Positions 1-12,200 of a stretch of DNA of 64,000 bases are shown here, piece by piece. Positions within the stretch are counted from its first letter, which is position 1. Each line of letters opens with the position of its first letter. The stretch spans positions 13,020,001 to 13,084,000 of the forward strand of contig OX467082.1 in NCBI GenBank assembly GCA_950106755.1, in the 5' to 3' direction. The translations under genes and the position numbers were made by a program. The stretch comes from Climacium dendroides. Its lineage: Eukaryota > Streptophyta > Bryopsida > Hypnales > Climaciaceae. Below the pieces are notes generated by a model. That model saw nothing but the letters and a program-made list of their open reading frames with translations. It had not been told where the DNA came from and made no database searches.

Positions 1-118
1 TTGAAAAATGATGGTCTTCATTTCATCTTCACATGTTTGACCAAACAAGCATCATAGACATAGACACATGACATATGCACACATGCTTTTTATTTTAAGC
101 AATTCACCTAATAGGAAA

Positions 119-180
119 ACCACTCCAAATCCCTAATTTTAGAACAATACTCTCTCCAAAATTATGGGATTTGGAGTGGT
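119..180. repeat. Short hairpin, 15-bp perfect arms
   Basis: ACCACTCCAAATCCC at 119-133 is exactly complementary to 166-180, around a 32-base loop whose edges also pair partly. It could be the remnant of a small MITE or a chance hairpin. Nothing else links it to a gene. Confidence 0.6.
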
Positions 181-1080
181 CCATCTAGGAAGGGGATTGT
201 TCAAAATAAAAACCTTGGTTGGATGAACATATTTTTTTAATTATATATTTTATATTAAAAAAGAAAATTAAAAAAAGATGATGATAAAATTTTAGCCATA
301 TCAAATTTGTTACATTGACCACTTAGATATCACATGACATTGCAAATTATTTACAATTTCTATGCAAACAACATCAATGGACCAATGTTATTTTTCTACT
401 ATAAACTGTGTGCAGAATAAATGTAAAACTATAAGTATTTTTTCCTAAAAAAAGATTTGACAAGTTAGTTTCAATTTGGATACTTACAACATGATATATG
501 ATGATACAAAATCTATCATGTATTGGGAAATGTGCTCTTGAATAATTGCACACTACGGTATACAAAATCCCATCATGTACTCAAGGGGCCTAGCATGTTC
601 AATTTGCATTGGTGTTGCATCAAAATTCCACTATTTGTACTATCATATTCAACTCTTCTTTCCATAGATAATTTGTGATCTTCAACAAAAAATTTAAGAA
701 AAATCCACCCTCACAATTTGAATAAAATAAACATTGGAAAAATGAGTTCAAAACATGCTTTCTGAATGCTTAAAATTAAATATAAGTTTTTGACCTACAA
801 AGTTGAATACAAAAATGAAAAATATCTTAGAATAGTTTGAACTTTGGGAACAAAATTATTTCAATTGTAAAAAACTATATCAAGAAAATTAGAAATTATT
901 ACAATAGTTTTCAATGAGATCTCTAGATTTAGTATACATGATGCATCGTGATGAAGCATTATTTTAGTGTAAATTTCTCAATTTTGAGCACTTGGAGATT
1001 TTTTTTAAATTTTTTTTGGAGGATGGTCAAGTAGCCTAAGTAGCCTTTCTCCTTCAAAAATTGTCTTCCAACTCAAGTTC
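181..1080. other. AT-rich spacer, no gene seen
   Basis: Low-complexity A/T-rich DNA. The short open frames here have no recognisable motif or composition bias and look like chance frames. Confidence 0.6.
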
Positions 1081-1089
1081 AATGTGCAT

Positions 1090-1935
1090 TTATCATGGGC
1101 ATTTTTCAAGTTTCTCAAAACACTACATTTTAACACCTAAAGTCCCATTGTCCCCTTGAGGGTCAAAATGGATTTTGGGCAAGCTCCTTCATTTTCAATG
1201 TTTGTCATAATTTTTTGAATTTTTTTTTGTAAAGATAGAAAAACTCATTAGCTTTTTGAAAATATTATTTTTTTAATTTCAATCAATGCCTAGGAATAAA
1301 AGTTATGGCACAAAATGTCCATTTTTTAGTTTGGTGGGCAAAAAATAAACCTCAAATAATTTATTTTTTAAATTTGTTGTGTAAAGATTGTATTTCTATG
1401 TGAAAGTGGTGGGCAATCTTATTTTTTGGGCAAAATCACAAAGTTAAGATCTCTTGTTAGAACAATCTCACTATTGAGATTAGTGTACATTTCATTTCCA
1501 TCATAGAGCTATAAACAATTTGATTTTCACTTCAATCTTGAACCTACTTCTACTTAACAATTTTTTAGTGAATGAAAACTAAGTGTTTTTTTCTTGAATT
1601 TTTTTCCTAGATTCTCATCTCAATTCTTCATCATAAAAAATTTAAAATTTAAAATCAATTGAGCAAAAAATTTAGGTTTATGAAGGATGCAAGGCCAAAA
1701 ATTGTAGTTGAACATGGTGCAAGAAAATAGTTGTTCCCTTCACTTTAAATGCACATATCTTACAATCTACATGATTAAAGTTTGTGAAATTTCTTCCATG
1801 CATTCCTACATTAGTCTAATACAAGATCCCATGATTGGATATGCAAAAGAAAAACATTTTTTAAAATATTTTTTGATCTTTGCTATTGAAATGGAAGTTT
1901 TGAGTGTTTATTTTTGTAGAAAGAAGGCCTTGGGA
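1090..1935 (+). repeat. Dispersed repeat family, copy A
   Basis: This stretch resembles 36590-37640 in direct orientation, and 39870-41360 and the DNA flanking the giant element (about 43400-43473 plus 60558-61130) in inverse orientation. Shared landmarks are a phrase like ACTTCTACTTAACAATTTTTTA near 1550, the AACAATCTCACTATTGAGATTAGTG block near 1460 split by small changes between copies, and a GCTATTGAAATGGAAGTTTTGAGTG block near 1885. No coding capacity is seen. The family type is unknown. Confidence 0.6.
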
Positions 1936-1939
1936 CTCT

Positions 1940-4300
1940 ACGAGTTAAAGCATTGTGACGAAAAAAACCTTATGAGCCCTACTGTTCAAATACCTTCAAG
2001 CAATGTTTGTCTGTTTATTCTATATAGCAATATTAATGCGCATTCACCAATTTAACACTCGAGTTGATGTTTCAACTCAATTCAAAGTGACTTTGAGTAA
2101 GCAAGGTTTATTATTGGAAGACTAGGAGTGAATTGTTAGTCTTATCAAGACTATCATTGAAGGTCCAAGAGTTGTGTCATTTCATCAATTGTATCAAATT
2201 CTATTTATTTTAGTTAGTAGGAGATCTTCATAAGGCCAATTTGAAGTGTAATTGGATGTTTGAGCAACAACAACAAATACCACATTCAAATTTTGTTTGT
2301 TTCAAAGTCTTCTAAAAGGTATTTTTAAATGTTCAAGATAGGTAGAATCACTACATCTTTGTATGTTAATCACTACATTTCAAAGTGTTTCCATGTTTTT
2401 GTATCCTAGTTTGAACCTCTAGATTGAAGTTCACGTAGGCCTTGATTTATATACGGGCTATCCGTCAATTTTCTATTGTCAATTCTTTATTTGCCAATCT
2501 TGTATCCATCAATCTCTATCTATCAATTTTTTATCCATCAATCCTCTATTTGTCAATTCTCAAGTAAACGTGGAATTCTTTTAAAGCATGAGGGGTACAA
2601 TATTCCTTAAAAGTAACATGATCAATACTCCATAATATTGAAGTTGCACAACTATAATTATGAATTATTTGAAGTTGTCTCCTATTGTTTGTCCTTTGAT
2701 TCCTTCCATCCACTATGCATTACGTCAAGGACTTTGCATACTTACTTGATGTCTTTTCATATCACATAGGACAAATAGTAAAATCTTGTTGCTAAAAACA
2801 CCTAGATAGATTTTGTGCCAAATAGGATAATACTATAATAGAATAATAGTAGAATAGTTATAAGCTTCTCTAATTATTATTTTAAAATGAAATTGGGTTC
2901 TATAACTCTTTTTGTTGTTTTTAACAATTAATTGAAGATTAAAGAATTTTGAAAAGTTGAATTTTGAAAATCTTTATTTGTTTGAACCTATAAACATGCA
3001 TATTGTAAATTTTGAAACTTGTAATTTGATCATTTACAATTTATAAATTTGTGGTCTATATATCTATCACTTGTAAAATACCACCTAGGGCCTAAGATGA
3101 GTTTGTGTTAAATTGAACCCTACTTAGGAGGGAGAATTGTAGAGAAGAATATTGGGTCCTATGGTGAAATTCCAAATTTCTTTAAACTTTGAAGGAATGG
3201 AAGTCCATTTGGGACTTTACATTTTTTGGGCATACTATTGTACAATTTGCTTTTTATAATACATTTTAAGGAAATGTATATTATATTACTGACTTTCTAG
3301 TGCACTAACCTATGTCCAACTTGTCTAAGCAAATGATAGTTGTGAGGTGAACTATGCTTTTGGTGTCATTATGGGCAACTAGAAAAATATTTTATTTATT
3401 ACTTTTAATTCAACCATAAAATCATATAGATAGCTCATAAAAGTATATTGTGTTAAAATTTAAAATTTTTAAAACCTCATCAATTGTAAGATATTTGTAG
3501 TGAAATACTAAGAAAAAGTCCTTTTTTATAAATTTGTGTGTGACCATATGCATAGTTTATCTTTCAAATATTTTCTAACAAAATTTTTGTGTCACATGGC
3601 GTATATAAATTAATGAATTACTTTGAAGTTTAGTTGACAATCCATGCAAAAAATTCAATACAAAGGAACTCAAATCTATGAAGTATCTTTTTTTTGCTTG
3701 ACTTGCCTATGTTTTGATAAGAAATAATAGATTAGACATAGTTTTGTATCCACTAATCCAAATTCTATAAAAATTTGTCTTGCATTTAAGACAATCCTAA
3801 TATGCAAAAAATCAATCATGGGATCAAAAAATTGAGATTACAATTGTCTGCCTAAAATTGATTGAAGCCCAAAAAACATTCCTCAATCATTTAGGGGTTA
3901 AATTTATGAACTTTAGTTCATTTGTTTTTTAAATTGACTAACCTACCTGATGCAAAATCAATATAGATACGTCACATGCTCATGTAGTATTATGTCCTTA
4001 ATAGAATGTTTTTCCTAAAGTTAGCCCGAATCCATCATGTGTTTAGGATAGAAACCAAGTGCCATGATGTGGGCCATCTATTAGCTAAAATAACATCTAT
4101 TTTGTTAGTGAAAAGTTGCCCTGTGTTTGTAATTGTTTGTTTTAGTAGCTTGGTGTTAGAAGTTTTGTATTAATTTCTTAATAGTGGCTAGTTAATAACT
4201 AGTTGGTTAATAGTTGTGTGGGAGCCCTAAATCTGGCCTTAAAGTTTTTAGAAAGATTTGATGACATAGTGGGTTCATTTAGCTAAATTGTTTTTACTAC
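1940..4300. other. AT-rich spacer, no gene seen
   Basis: No convincing open frame, RNA gene or repeat boundary. A simple CAAT-rich stretch near 2465-2560 repeats words such as TCTATTTGTCAATT and TATCCATCAATC, a degenerate short tandem repeat. Confidence 0.5.
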
Positions 4301-4811
4301 TAGAAATTGAAGGAATAGGAGATAAGACCAGAACCAGATAAACAGAAAACCTTAACTGCATAATGGAGTTAATGGTCACTTCTGAAATCTGGAACCGGAA
4401 CTTCAATATTCGGAAACGGAATTGGATTTAGTCGGTATTTAGATAGACAGTACGCAACCGGAAGTTAACGGTCACTTCTAGACAGTACGGGGTGATGTCA
4501 CGTTCCGGAGGATTTTACGGCAGGCCGCCAACAGTCAGTTTAACGGTCCAGTGTCCGGAAGCGTCAAGCCCAACAATAGGAAACGGGAAGTAGAACTTGG
4601 GTGATAGAATTCTCTGTCAGGGTATTTAAGTCTTTTAAAATCTTCTTTCAGTTTCCCTAACAAGTTGTAAGTTTGGAAGCGTTGTGTTTAGTGATTCGTC
4701 TTGCTAAGTGTTTGTTTCCAGTTTTTACCTTCATTCCGAGTGGGGTCATTGAGCAGTCTAACTTTGAGAAAGGCAACAGTTTTTAGAGGAAGCACCGAGA
4801 GTAAGGTAACT

Positions 4812-6702
4812 ATGTCGGGAAGTGAAGGAGAAGAAGAGCTCACTGTTCCTAGGATAACATTGAAACTCATCAGTCTGGTTATTCCGGAAGATTCAGAGGA
4901 GAGGGCGGAGTTGCTGGAGGATCTGAGCCAGATGGGCTGCACCGGACTAATAGATCAACCTTGGAGCTTCAGAGACGAAGGAATGGTGCATGGAGTGCTA
5001 CGGCCATTGTCAAACGAGTAGAAGAAGACCTTACGGGCGCTTCCGGAAAAGTGAACGGCATCGATTTGGAGGGAGGTGTACGGGTTTCCCGGGAATGAAA
5101 AGGGTTAGCTTTTTAGGTGGACAAGTTTGCCATAGGTAAATTTCTCAACGCTCCTCACGCTAAAGATGGTTACACAGTGAGTGAGTATAAAAACGCAAAA
5201 GAGAGAAGGGTGCTAGAGTTCTTGGTTCCTATCTTTAGTCCAGATAGAGGAACCAGGATGACAATCACTTTAGCCAATAAAATTTTTGGTGCTCTGTCAG
5301 GAGATCGGAAGGTGGACTGAGGATTAGTACTAAAGGATCATGTAGCAAAGTTGTGTAAGGCAGTGGACAAAACTAAGCCTTCCGGTCTCTCTCCCATCCT
5401 CTTCCACTTGTACCACACCTATGACTACATGAGAGCCCCTGAGAGGTTAGAATATAAAGTTCAGAAGGTGAAACTCACTCATGGAATGAGGTCAGATTTA
5501 GAAAATGAGTAGGAGGAGAGTAGGAAGAGAAGTGAGCCTTCCGGATCTGTAGTAAAGAAAGAACTGGAAGACAAAGGAAAAGGAAAAGTCCAGACAAAGA
5601 GGATAGAAGAGCAAGACCCGGTCTAGAAGAATGATCCTCTAGGAGAGATCATTCGGAATCTTACACAAATCAGGAAGGGACATAAGTTGGAGAGTAGTAC
5701 CTTGAAAGAGGTCCACAATTTGTTGGGGAATGTACCCGTAACTGAGTGTGTAGATCAAGTCTGGAACTTGATCCGGGATGTGGAGAAGAATGCCGGGAAA
5801 AAGAGGATTCAAGAATTAACGAACGAGCTGTTAGCTCTCAAGAGGAAGTTGAGAGGACAACAGGAAGAGAGCGAGAGAGAGCAAAAGGTCTCACTCTGGG
5901 TCCAAGAGACCCTTGACTGGATCAGGGAATTCATCACCCTTCCGGTAGAGGTCTTGAATAAAGCCAAACTCTTTGATGAGAGAGTGTTGGAGGGTGAGGT
6001 CAAACTGGGAGGCAAGGTAATTAGTATCCTAGTTTCCTTCAACGAGGGCATGGAGGAATTGTTGGTGAAGATGAGAGAAGTTATGGAAGAAGTCGCTTAG
6101 CCTCCCCAACCGGAATCAAAACCGGAATCAACTGCCGCTAAGGAGGTCACTTCATCTAAGGCACCGCGACTAGAAGTGAAGCAGTCGTCTCCAATGACCA
6201 AGAAGAGATCCGGGAAGTCATTAGAAGACGTGGTGATCATCACCCTGACCAAGGATACTACTGTACCAGAAATCGGAACTGGGCGTGCGTCTACACCCAG
6301 ACAGTAATGTGTGGGAAGGCAAAAACAACAGAGGTGGACCAAAGAACTTTGTAGAGCAAGATTTCAACGGCCTTCCCTACTCCAAGCCAGACAAAGATGA
6401 AGATGCCAAGGCTCTAATCAACAAAGAAGCCAATCCGATTAGAATCAGAAGAAGAAGAGGACGAAGACGAAGAATTAGAAGAAGAAGGGGAGGAATCCGG
6501 TTCTGGATCCGGAAAAGAGTCCGAACCTTATTTCGATCCGGATCAGGAGCTGGCCGCTCCAAGAAAGGTAAGGGCCAAATCCAAGGCTCAGTCCTCCTAG
6601 GCTAAGAAACACAAAACAGTTTCTGGTTCTGTCCGGAAACAACCGGCGAGGAGGAGCATCCCCAAACTGAGTGAGACTTCGGAGAAGCAGCAAAAGAGTT
6701 AG
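4812..6702 (+). pseudogene. Decayed orphan gene, probably retroelement-derived
   Basis: An ATG at 4812 opens an acidic N-terminus (MSGSEGEEEL). Coding-like sequence then runs across several stops and frame changes to about 6702. Recognisable blocks, in order, are a conserved-looking segment at 5117-5510 (FGALSGDRKVD, then ILFHLYHTYDYM), a helical Lys/Glu-rich segment at 5687-6097, a Pro/Ser/Lys-rich linker, and an acidic Glu/Asp run (about 6450-6520) followed by a basic tail. Stops include 5019-5021, 5318-5320 and 6098-6100, and a frame change lies near 6430. I do not recognise the family. The layout resembles non-gag orphan proteins carried by plant LTR retroelements, but I found neither LTRs nor a primer-binding site. 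The surrounding DNA (4380-8000) is unusually rich in CCGGAA/TTCCGG words. Confidence 0.45.
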
Positions 6703-7542
6703 GGTTAGGGTAGGTAGTTAAGTTAGAGCAGTGGCTGAAAACCTAAGTTTTTGATGAGAAACATTTTGTAAGTTGTTTTTAGGTGAGTAGGTAGTTTTGA
6801 CTCCTTAGATCCGTATTTTTTGGATCTAAGATTCAGTTTTTGTGGCCAGTTTTGGAGTATAGTGAAAGTCAACGTAGTTTTGGATAAGGAGAATGGCACG
6901 TGTCATTGCCGGAGGAGTAGATTTTGATTCCCTTGGGTTGTAGAGTCCTATGGATTGTAAAGTATTTAGGTGGACGGTTGTTAGTTGGCTGGTATGCATT
7001 TTCAAACTTTGTCATCCTAGCATTATGCAATTCAAGTCAACATTTTCTGATTCATGTTTGAGGTGGCGGCATGTACTTTAATGGTTGATCCCATTAATGT
7101 ATGTTCTGTAGAAATTGCAAGAATAGGTAAGCAGGGAGTGTGCCCGGATATTGGGAGTACTTAGATTTTTGGACTGTTGAAGTGAGACTACGTGTGAGGG
7201 TGTTTTTCGGATCTCAAATGTGATCGGTTTGTGTTTTTTGTTAGTGTTGATAGTCCCAGTTACATCTGAAGCACAACCGTTGACTGTTCCGGGGTAGCTT
7301 TCGTTTTCTGATCGATAGGTTCAATGTTAACCAGAATCATGAAGGGAAGGTGACAACTTCCTAATTCAGCCATCTTGAACTTTGCCAGGGATCTAGATTA
7401 AACCAATAGGCCGTCGTTGTAGTACGAGTTAGTATTTCAGCTAAGGGTTCCTTGCGTGACCTACTAATTCCAATTGCTATCCGGTTCAGTTGTGAAGGAA
7501 AGTTTGGTTGGAAGTAGGTTTTGGTGATGTTTCTTTCTTTTT
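6703..7542. other. Non-coding tail of the orphan-gene region
   Basis: Higher GC than the distal spacers and still containing CCGGAA/TTCCGG words, so probably the same decayed element as the pseudogene upstream. No open frame stands out. Confidence 0.35.
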
Positions 7543-7799
7543 AATGGCCTTATTCGTTAAAATGAGACAATCTGCACATTTTGAGACTACAACCCTAAAA
7601 CAATTATAGTGATTTATCCTCGAGTCGAGGATAAGATGAGCCTGCAACCTTTGGGAAATCAAAGGTTTTTATATATATTAATACATTGAAATCTCAACTT
7701 ACCAAATAGTCTTAAAATTGAACAGTTATTATGATTTATCTTTGAGTCGAGGATAAAAATGAGACTACCAAAAGTCTCAATATAACGAATATGGCCATT
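7543..7799. mobile_element. MITE-like unit, about 257 bp
   Basis: AATGGCCTTATTCGTTA at 7543-7559 is the near-perfect complement of 7783-7799 (one mismatch). Inside, a block containing GATTTATCCTCGAGTCGAGGATAA (split by small changes) occurs twice, near 7610 and 7733, followed by ATGAG. No target duplication is unambiguous because both flanks are T-rich. The superfamily cannot be assigned. Confidence 0.6.
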
Positions 7800-8925
7800 T
7801 TATTTTATAGAGGAACTCTTAACACTTTAAAACTCAGAGGGTAGGTCTTAAGCTCCCTGCCTTAATCCCAATACGCAGATCCCTCTTGATTCAGAGGTAA
7901 AACTCGATTCCGAATTTCCGATTCCAATTATGAAAAAACTAGAATATAGGAAAGTTGGATTAGCTACCCAACTTCCGGTTCCGGTTTTGACCGTAAGTAG
8001 ATTGTAGGTAGTGTGAGGATAGGAGAAAGTGAAGAATTAGGATTGGGATAGAATAGAGTAGTTAAGTTTGGATCTTTAACCGGATTTGAGTAGGTTTTCT
8101 TGGGTTTTGCTGTGGTAACCAATTTCCTTTTTTACGGACATTAAGGATTCCGCCAACTAAATCTTTGTGGGAATGATAAACGGGTCACTTTAGAATCATT
8201 TCTGGTCCTAGAGAAGCAACCTGACTTTCTTGTACTACGACAAGTTGATACTAAAGTTAGTGGGTTTAGGGATAGCTGACAACTAGCCATCTTGGGGTTG
8301 GTCTTTGTCTCTCTATCTCTTGTTTGTTGGTGTTTGGGAGATGTGTGAGGTACTAGAGGTACAAATTTATATTGTTGTTTCAAGTTCATTTTGAAAGAAG
8401 CATTGATTTGTGGAAATTTTGTGTTGCATTTTGAAAAAATATTAGATAAATGTAATCTTTTGGATCAGATAGTTGATCAACTAAAATGACAAGTTTCGGA
8501 TCTAGATATATTTTGAAAAAAATGTTATGAGGTTTTAAAGTAGAGATATTTGGATTTAGAATAGCTAAGGAGAGTGTATTGAGGAGTTTCTTTCTTATTG
8601 AGACTTTATGTTATGGCAATAAAACTTAGAGGTTGATATCTTTATTTTATATACTATCTTGTATCAAAGTCTTAGCTTCAATGAACTTGGGATGTATGAG
8701 TTATACATACAATATAATCGGGGGGTAGAGATAGTGAGAAGGTTTAAAAAGTCAGTAATGGAAAAATCTCCACTAAAGTTGAACAATATTTTAGAATATC
8801 ATGAAAATTGATATGTGAATATTTAAATAGTTGATCTACATTGTAACTAAATTTCAAGTTGTTTGAAGCTATTGCCAAGAATTTATGTCAAATTAAAGTT
8901 AGATTAGGTAGTTTCTAGGACATAG

Positions 8926-9246
8926 ATGGGGAATTTCATTAAAATGGCGATTATTCTATAACTTTGGCATTTTCATAGTTCAGACCGGGCGGTCTGAACT
9001 CTACTAGCATCCTAGATTTTTGAAATCTATACCACTATTAGATATCTGAAATCTAGAAAATAGGTAGATTTTTTAAACTTATTGATTTGAAATCTACATC
9101 TTTCCTAGATTTAATACATCTAATAGTGGTATAGAGTTCACAAATCTAGGACACTAATAGATTTCAGACCGCTCGGTTTTAACTGTGGGAATGGCACACT
9201 GTGAAAATGGCACATGGAATATCGCCATTTTAATGAAATTCCCCAT
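8926..9246. mobile_element. MITE with long inverted ends, 321 bp
   Basis: The ends are perfect inverted repeats of about 26 bp, starting ATGGGGAATTTCATTAAAAT at 8926. The interior has further inverted symmetry: TTCAGACCGGGCGGTCTGAA near 8981, and a block with ATACCACTATTAGAT near 9030 that pairs with the region near 9119. ATAG lies immediately outside each end (8922-8925 and 9247-9250) and may be a 4-bp target duplication. There is no coding capacity, so this is a non-autonomous DNA element. Confidence 0.8.
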
Positions 9247-9250
9247 ATAG

Positions 9251-12200
9251 TAAGAATTGTAAGATAGGGATTTGGGAAAAGGGGAGTTTTAGAATAGGTT
9301 TAATATTATTTAGGGTGTTTAAGGGTATTAAAGATTATGTACAAATCATTTTCAAAGAAAAAGGCCCCGTACTAATCATAAATCACTACATCTTTGTACT
9401 ATATGAGTGAATTTTGATTAGGAGAATGAGTAGTTTCAAATTAAGAAATGTTGTCTAGTGCTAGTAAGGGCTTGGGTGTTTGAAGGAATGATTTGTAATT
9501 AATTTATGAGAGAAATGTGCCATTGATTTACATTAGTTCAAGTTGAGAATGTTTAGTTTGAATGTTGTCTTATAAATAATTCTCAATTGGTTTAGTTTGT
9601 GAGTGAATATCAATTATTCCATCATTGTGCTTACTTGAGTATTTTCAAATAGGAGATTGTGTATTTTTAAGTTGTATTACCTAGTTAAAGAATAAATCTA
9701 TTAGCATAGGAATTTCCTACTTGATCATCTCCTTTGGAACAAATTTATTATACTAAATGGGAAATTTCCAAATAGGTCATTATCCTTCTTCTATAGTAGG
9801 AGGAGTTTAGAAAAAAATCAAACATTGTAGAAATCTCAATTTTCATCAATCAAACATAAAAAGAGAAGTATAGGTTAGTAGGACAAAATTTAGAATTTGC
9901 TAACAACTAAGATATGTAGAAATTCAAACACAAAACTCCACAAGCTAAGAGAAGGAGATGGAAGTTTAGAAATTTGCAATTGAAGGAAGTTTAGCAATGG
10001 AGAAGGTGAGATGATGTTTTAGATGTAAAAATCAGTGGATTAGATAGAAATATTAGGGAAATCAAAAGAGCCATTACGAGGTAGATTGGTACAATTATTG
10101 ACTTGGATAGAGAATAAAAAAATTTCCTAAGCAATTATTTTCTTGAAAATTGCAAGAAATATTCCAATTCCAAGTCAAATAAGAGAATGCTAATTATTAA
10201 GTAGAATAGTTTTGGAAGGGAAGGAAAAAGAGGAAAAAGAAAGGAGAATAGAAAGTAGTTGAAAGTCTAACTTCTCATTTTGTATTAAATTCCACAACAT
10301 CAAGCAATGAACAAAAGTTTAAGAGGAGATAAGAAAAAGGAAAATGAAGATGGATTCAAAGGCATTTTTGACCACCTCATAGATGAGGTCTCATTCAAAG
10401 TGAGTTATTAACTCTTCCATCTTTTTATTAATTTTTTTTAATTAGCCACTTTAATTCTTAGCCAAAATCAAGCTAGATTCAAACCTTTAAGGTTAGTTTT
10501 ATTTTCAATTTTAGTTTTCAAAACTTATAGAATAGGTTCAAAGGTTTTAAAAAACATAAAACACTTAGGAATTAGATTTGAAACGAGTAAGACATAAGTG
10601 GATGAAGTTTACCATATAAATTGAATGAAATTTAGTTAATCTCATCCAAAATGAACAATATTAGAAACTAAAAAGTAGAAGGAATCCAAACCTTTGAAGT
10701 AGAATTTTAAACTAGTTTTGGATTGTAGATTAATAGTAATTAATGAATGAAGTTTAAAATATCAATTAGCAATCAAAATTCATCCATCAATAACTTTTAT
10801 TAGGAAAATCTAAAATTAAAGTAACTTAGAAATTTTGATATGTAAAATCAATATTTTTGAGAATCAAATTTCAAAAGTCTAAAAATAATAACTGAATAGA
10901 AATAATTTAGCCCCTTATAGATAGACAAATGTTAAATTGAAAACTTAGACAATAATTAAGGTACAATGAAAAACACTGAAGCACTAAAAAAATACTAATT
11001 TCCACATAAAACCTAGAGCTTAGTTGTGTTCTATTTAAATGCCAAAGGAAGGGCATTGAAATACTCACCTTATTACACAAATTTATCCATCAAATGCACT
11101 ATTTAATCAAAATTATATAATTCATCCAAATAATTGTGAGTTGCTCCACTAATTTAAAACCTCATCTATTATATTGTTTTATCCACAAATTTTGGCTTAC
11201 CCTTTTCTTCCTCTTTGCAACCTTTGGTCAATTTTCACAATTTGGATTACATGGTATGTATTGTCCAGTTGCACTATAAATTATGGATGATATTAAGCTA
11301 ATTACACTATAATTTTGAATGATATTGCATCATAAAACCAAAAAAACATATGTAGTCTAAAGACCTTATTCTTATTGCATGTAGAAGAACACTAACAACA
11401 ACAAAATTAGTACTCTTACCACATTGTCTAGAAATTTACATGATATTGCACTATGAAACCAAAAAATTATAGGTAGTTGTTGAAGTACTGTATGAGCCCA
11501 AGATTTGTCTTCACTTAGTTTTTGCATTTTTCTTGGATAAAATCAGTTCTTTAGATGTCTCAAAGCTGTCGTAGTTGTTTAATAGGTCAAATAGGATAGT
11601 GTGATACTAATAGACCTATTTCTACATTTAGCTAGATTTGTTAAGAAAGTCCTTTTGTCACCATTTTATGTAGTTGAAGTAGATTAGGTATAGGTTTAGC
11701 ACAATGATAGAGAAAAAAAATACAAAAATGAGTACAAAGGACAACCTATAAGATAAGGACGCAAGACAACCATTGTAAGGCATAACACATGATGCACAAG
11801 ACAACATAATCAACACTCTAAAGCAATAATACAAGAGGTATTGAAGGACTACATGCATTGTAGCCAAAACAATTCAATGGAAACGCATCTAATGTGACTT
11901 AGAAAGCACAACTAGCTATCAACAATGAGACGTCTATTCATCCATTAAGCAAACACGCAATTTGCAAGTCTTTTAAAAAAAAAGACTTAGTGGTATTAGG
12001 TGGAGATTCAATTCCCTTACCAACCCAGTTTCTTGGCTAATTCTAAATTTAGGAATAGCAAGTAGGATTTGTAAACTTTTCTTCTTTATTATCTTGCTAT
12101 GGAGGCAATTCTATTGCCTTCTTTCTTTTTTATTTCAACTTTCAAACTCTAGTATCTTCTTTTTTATTCTCTTAATTTTTTAGCTTGAGTTAGTTCTCAA

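Noticed and set aside
7575..7610. CAACCCTA near the MITE as another giant-element terminus
   Set aside because: There is no GGACGTCC-rich DNA next to it and no partner end or 8-bp duplication.
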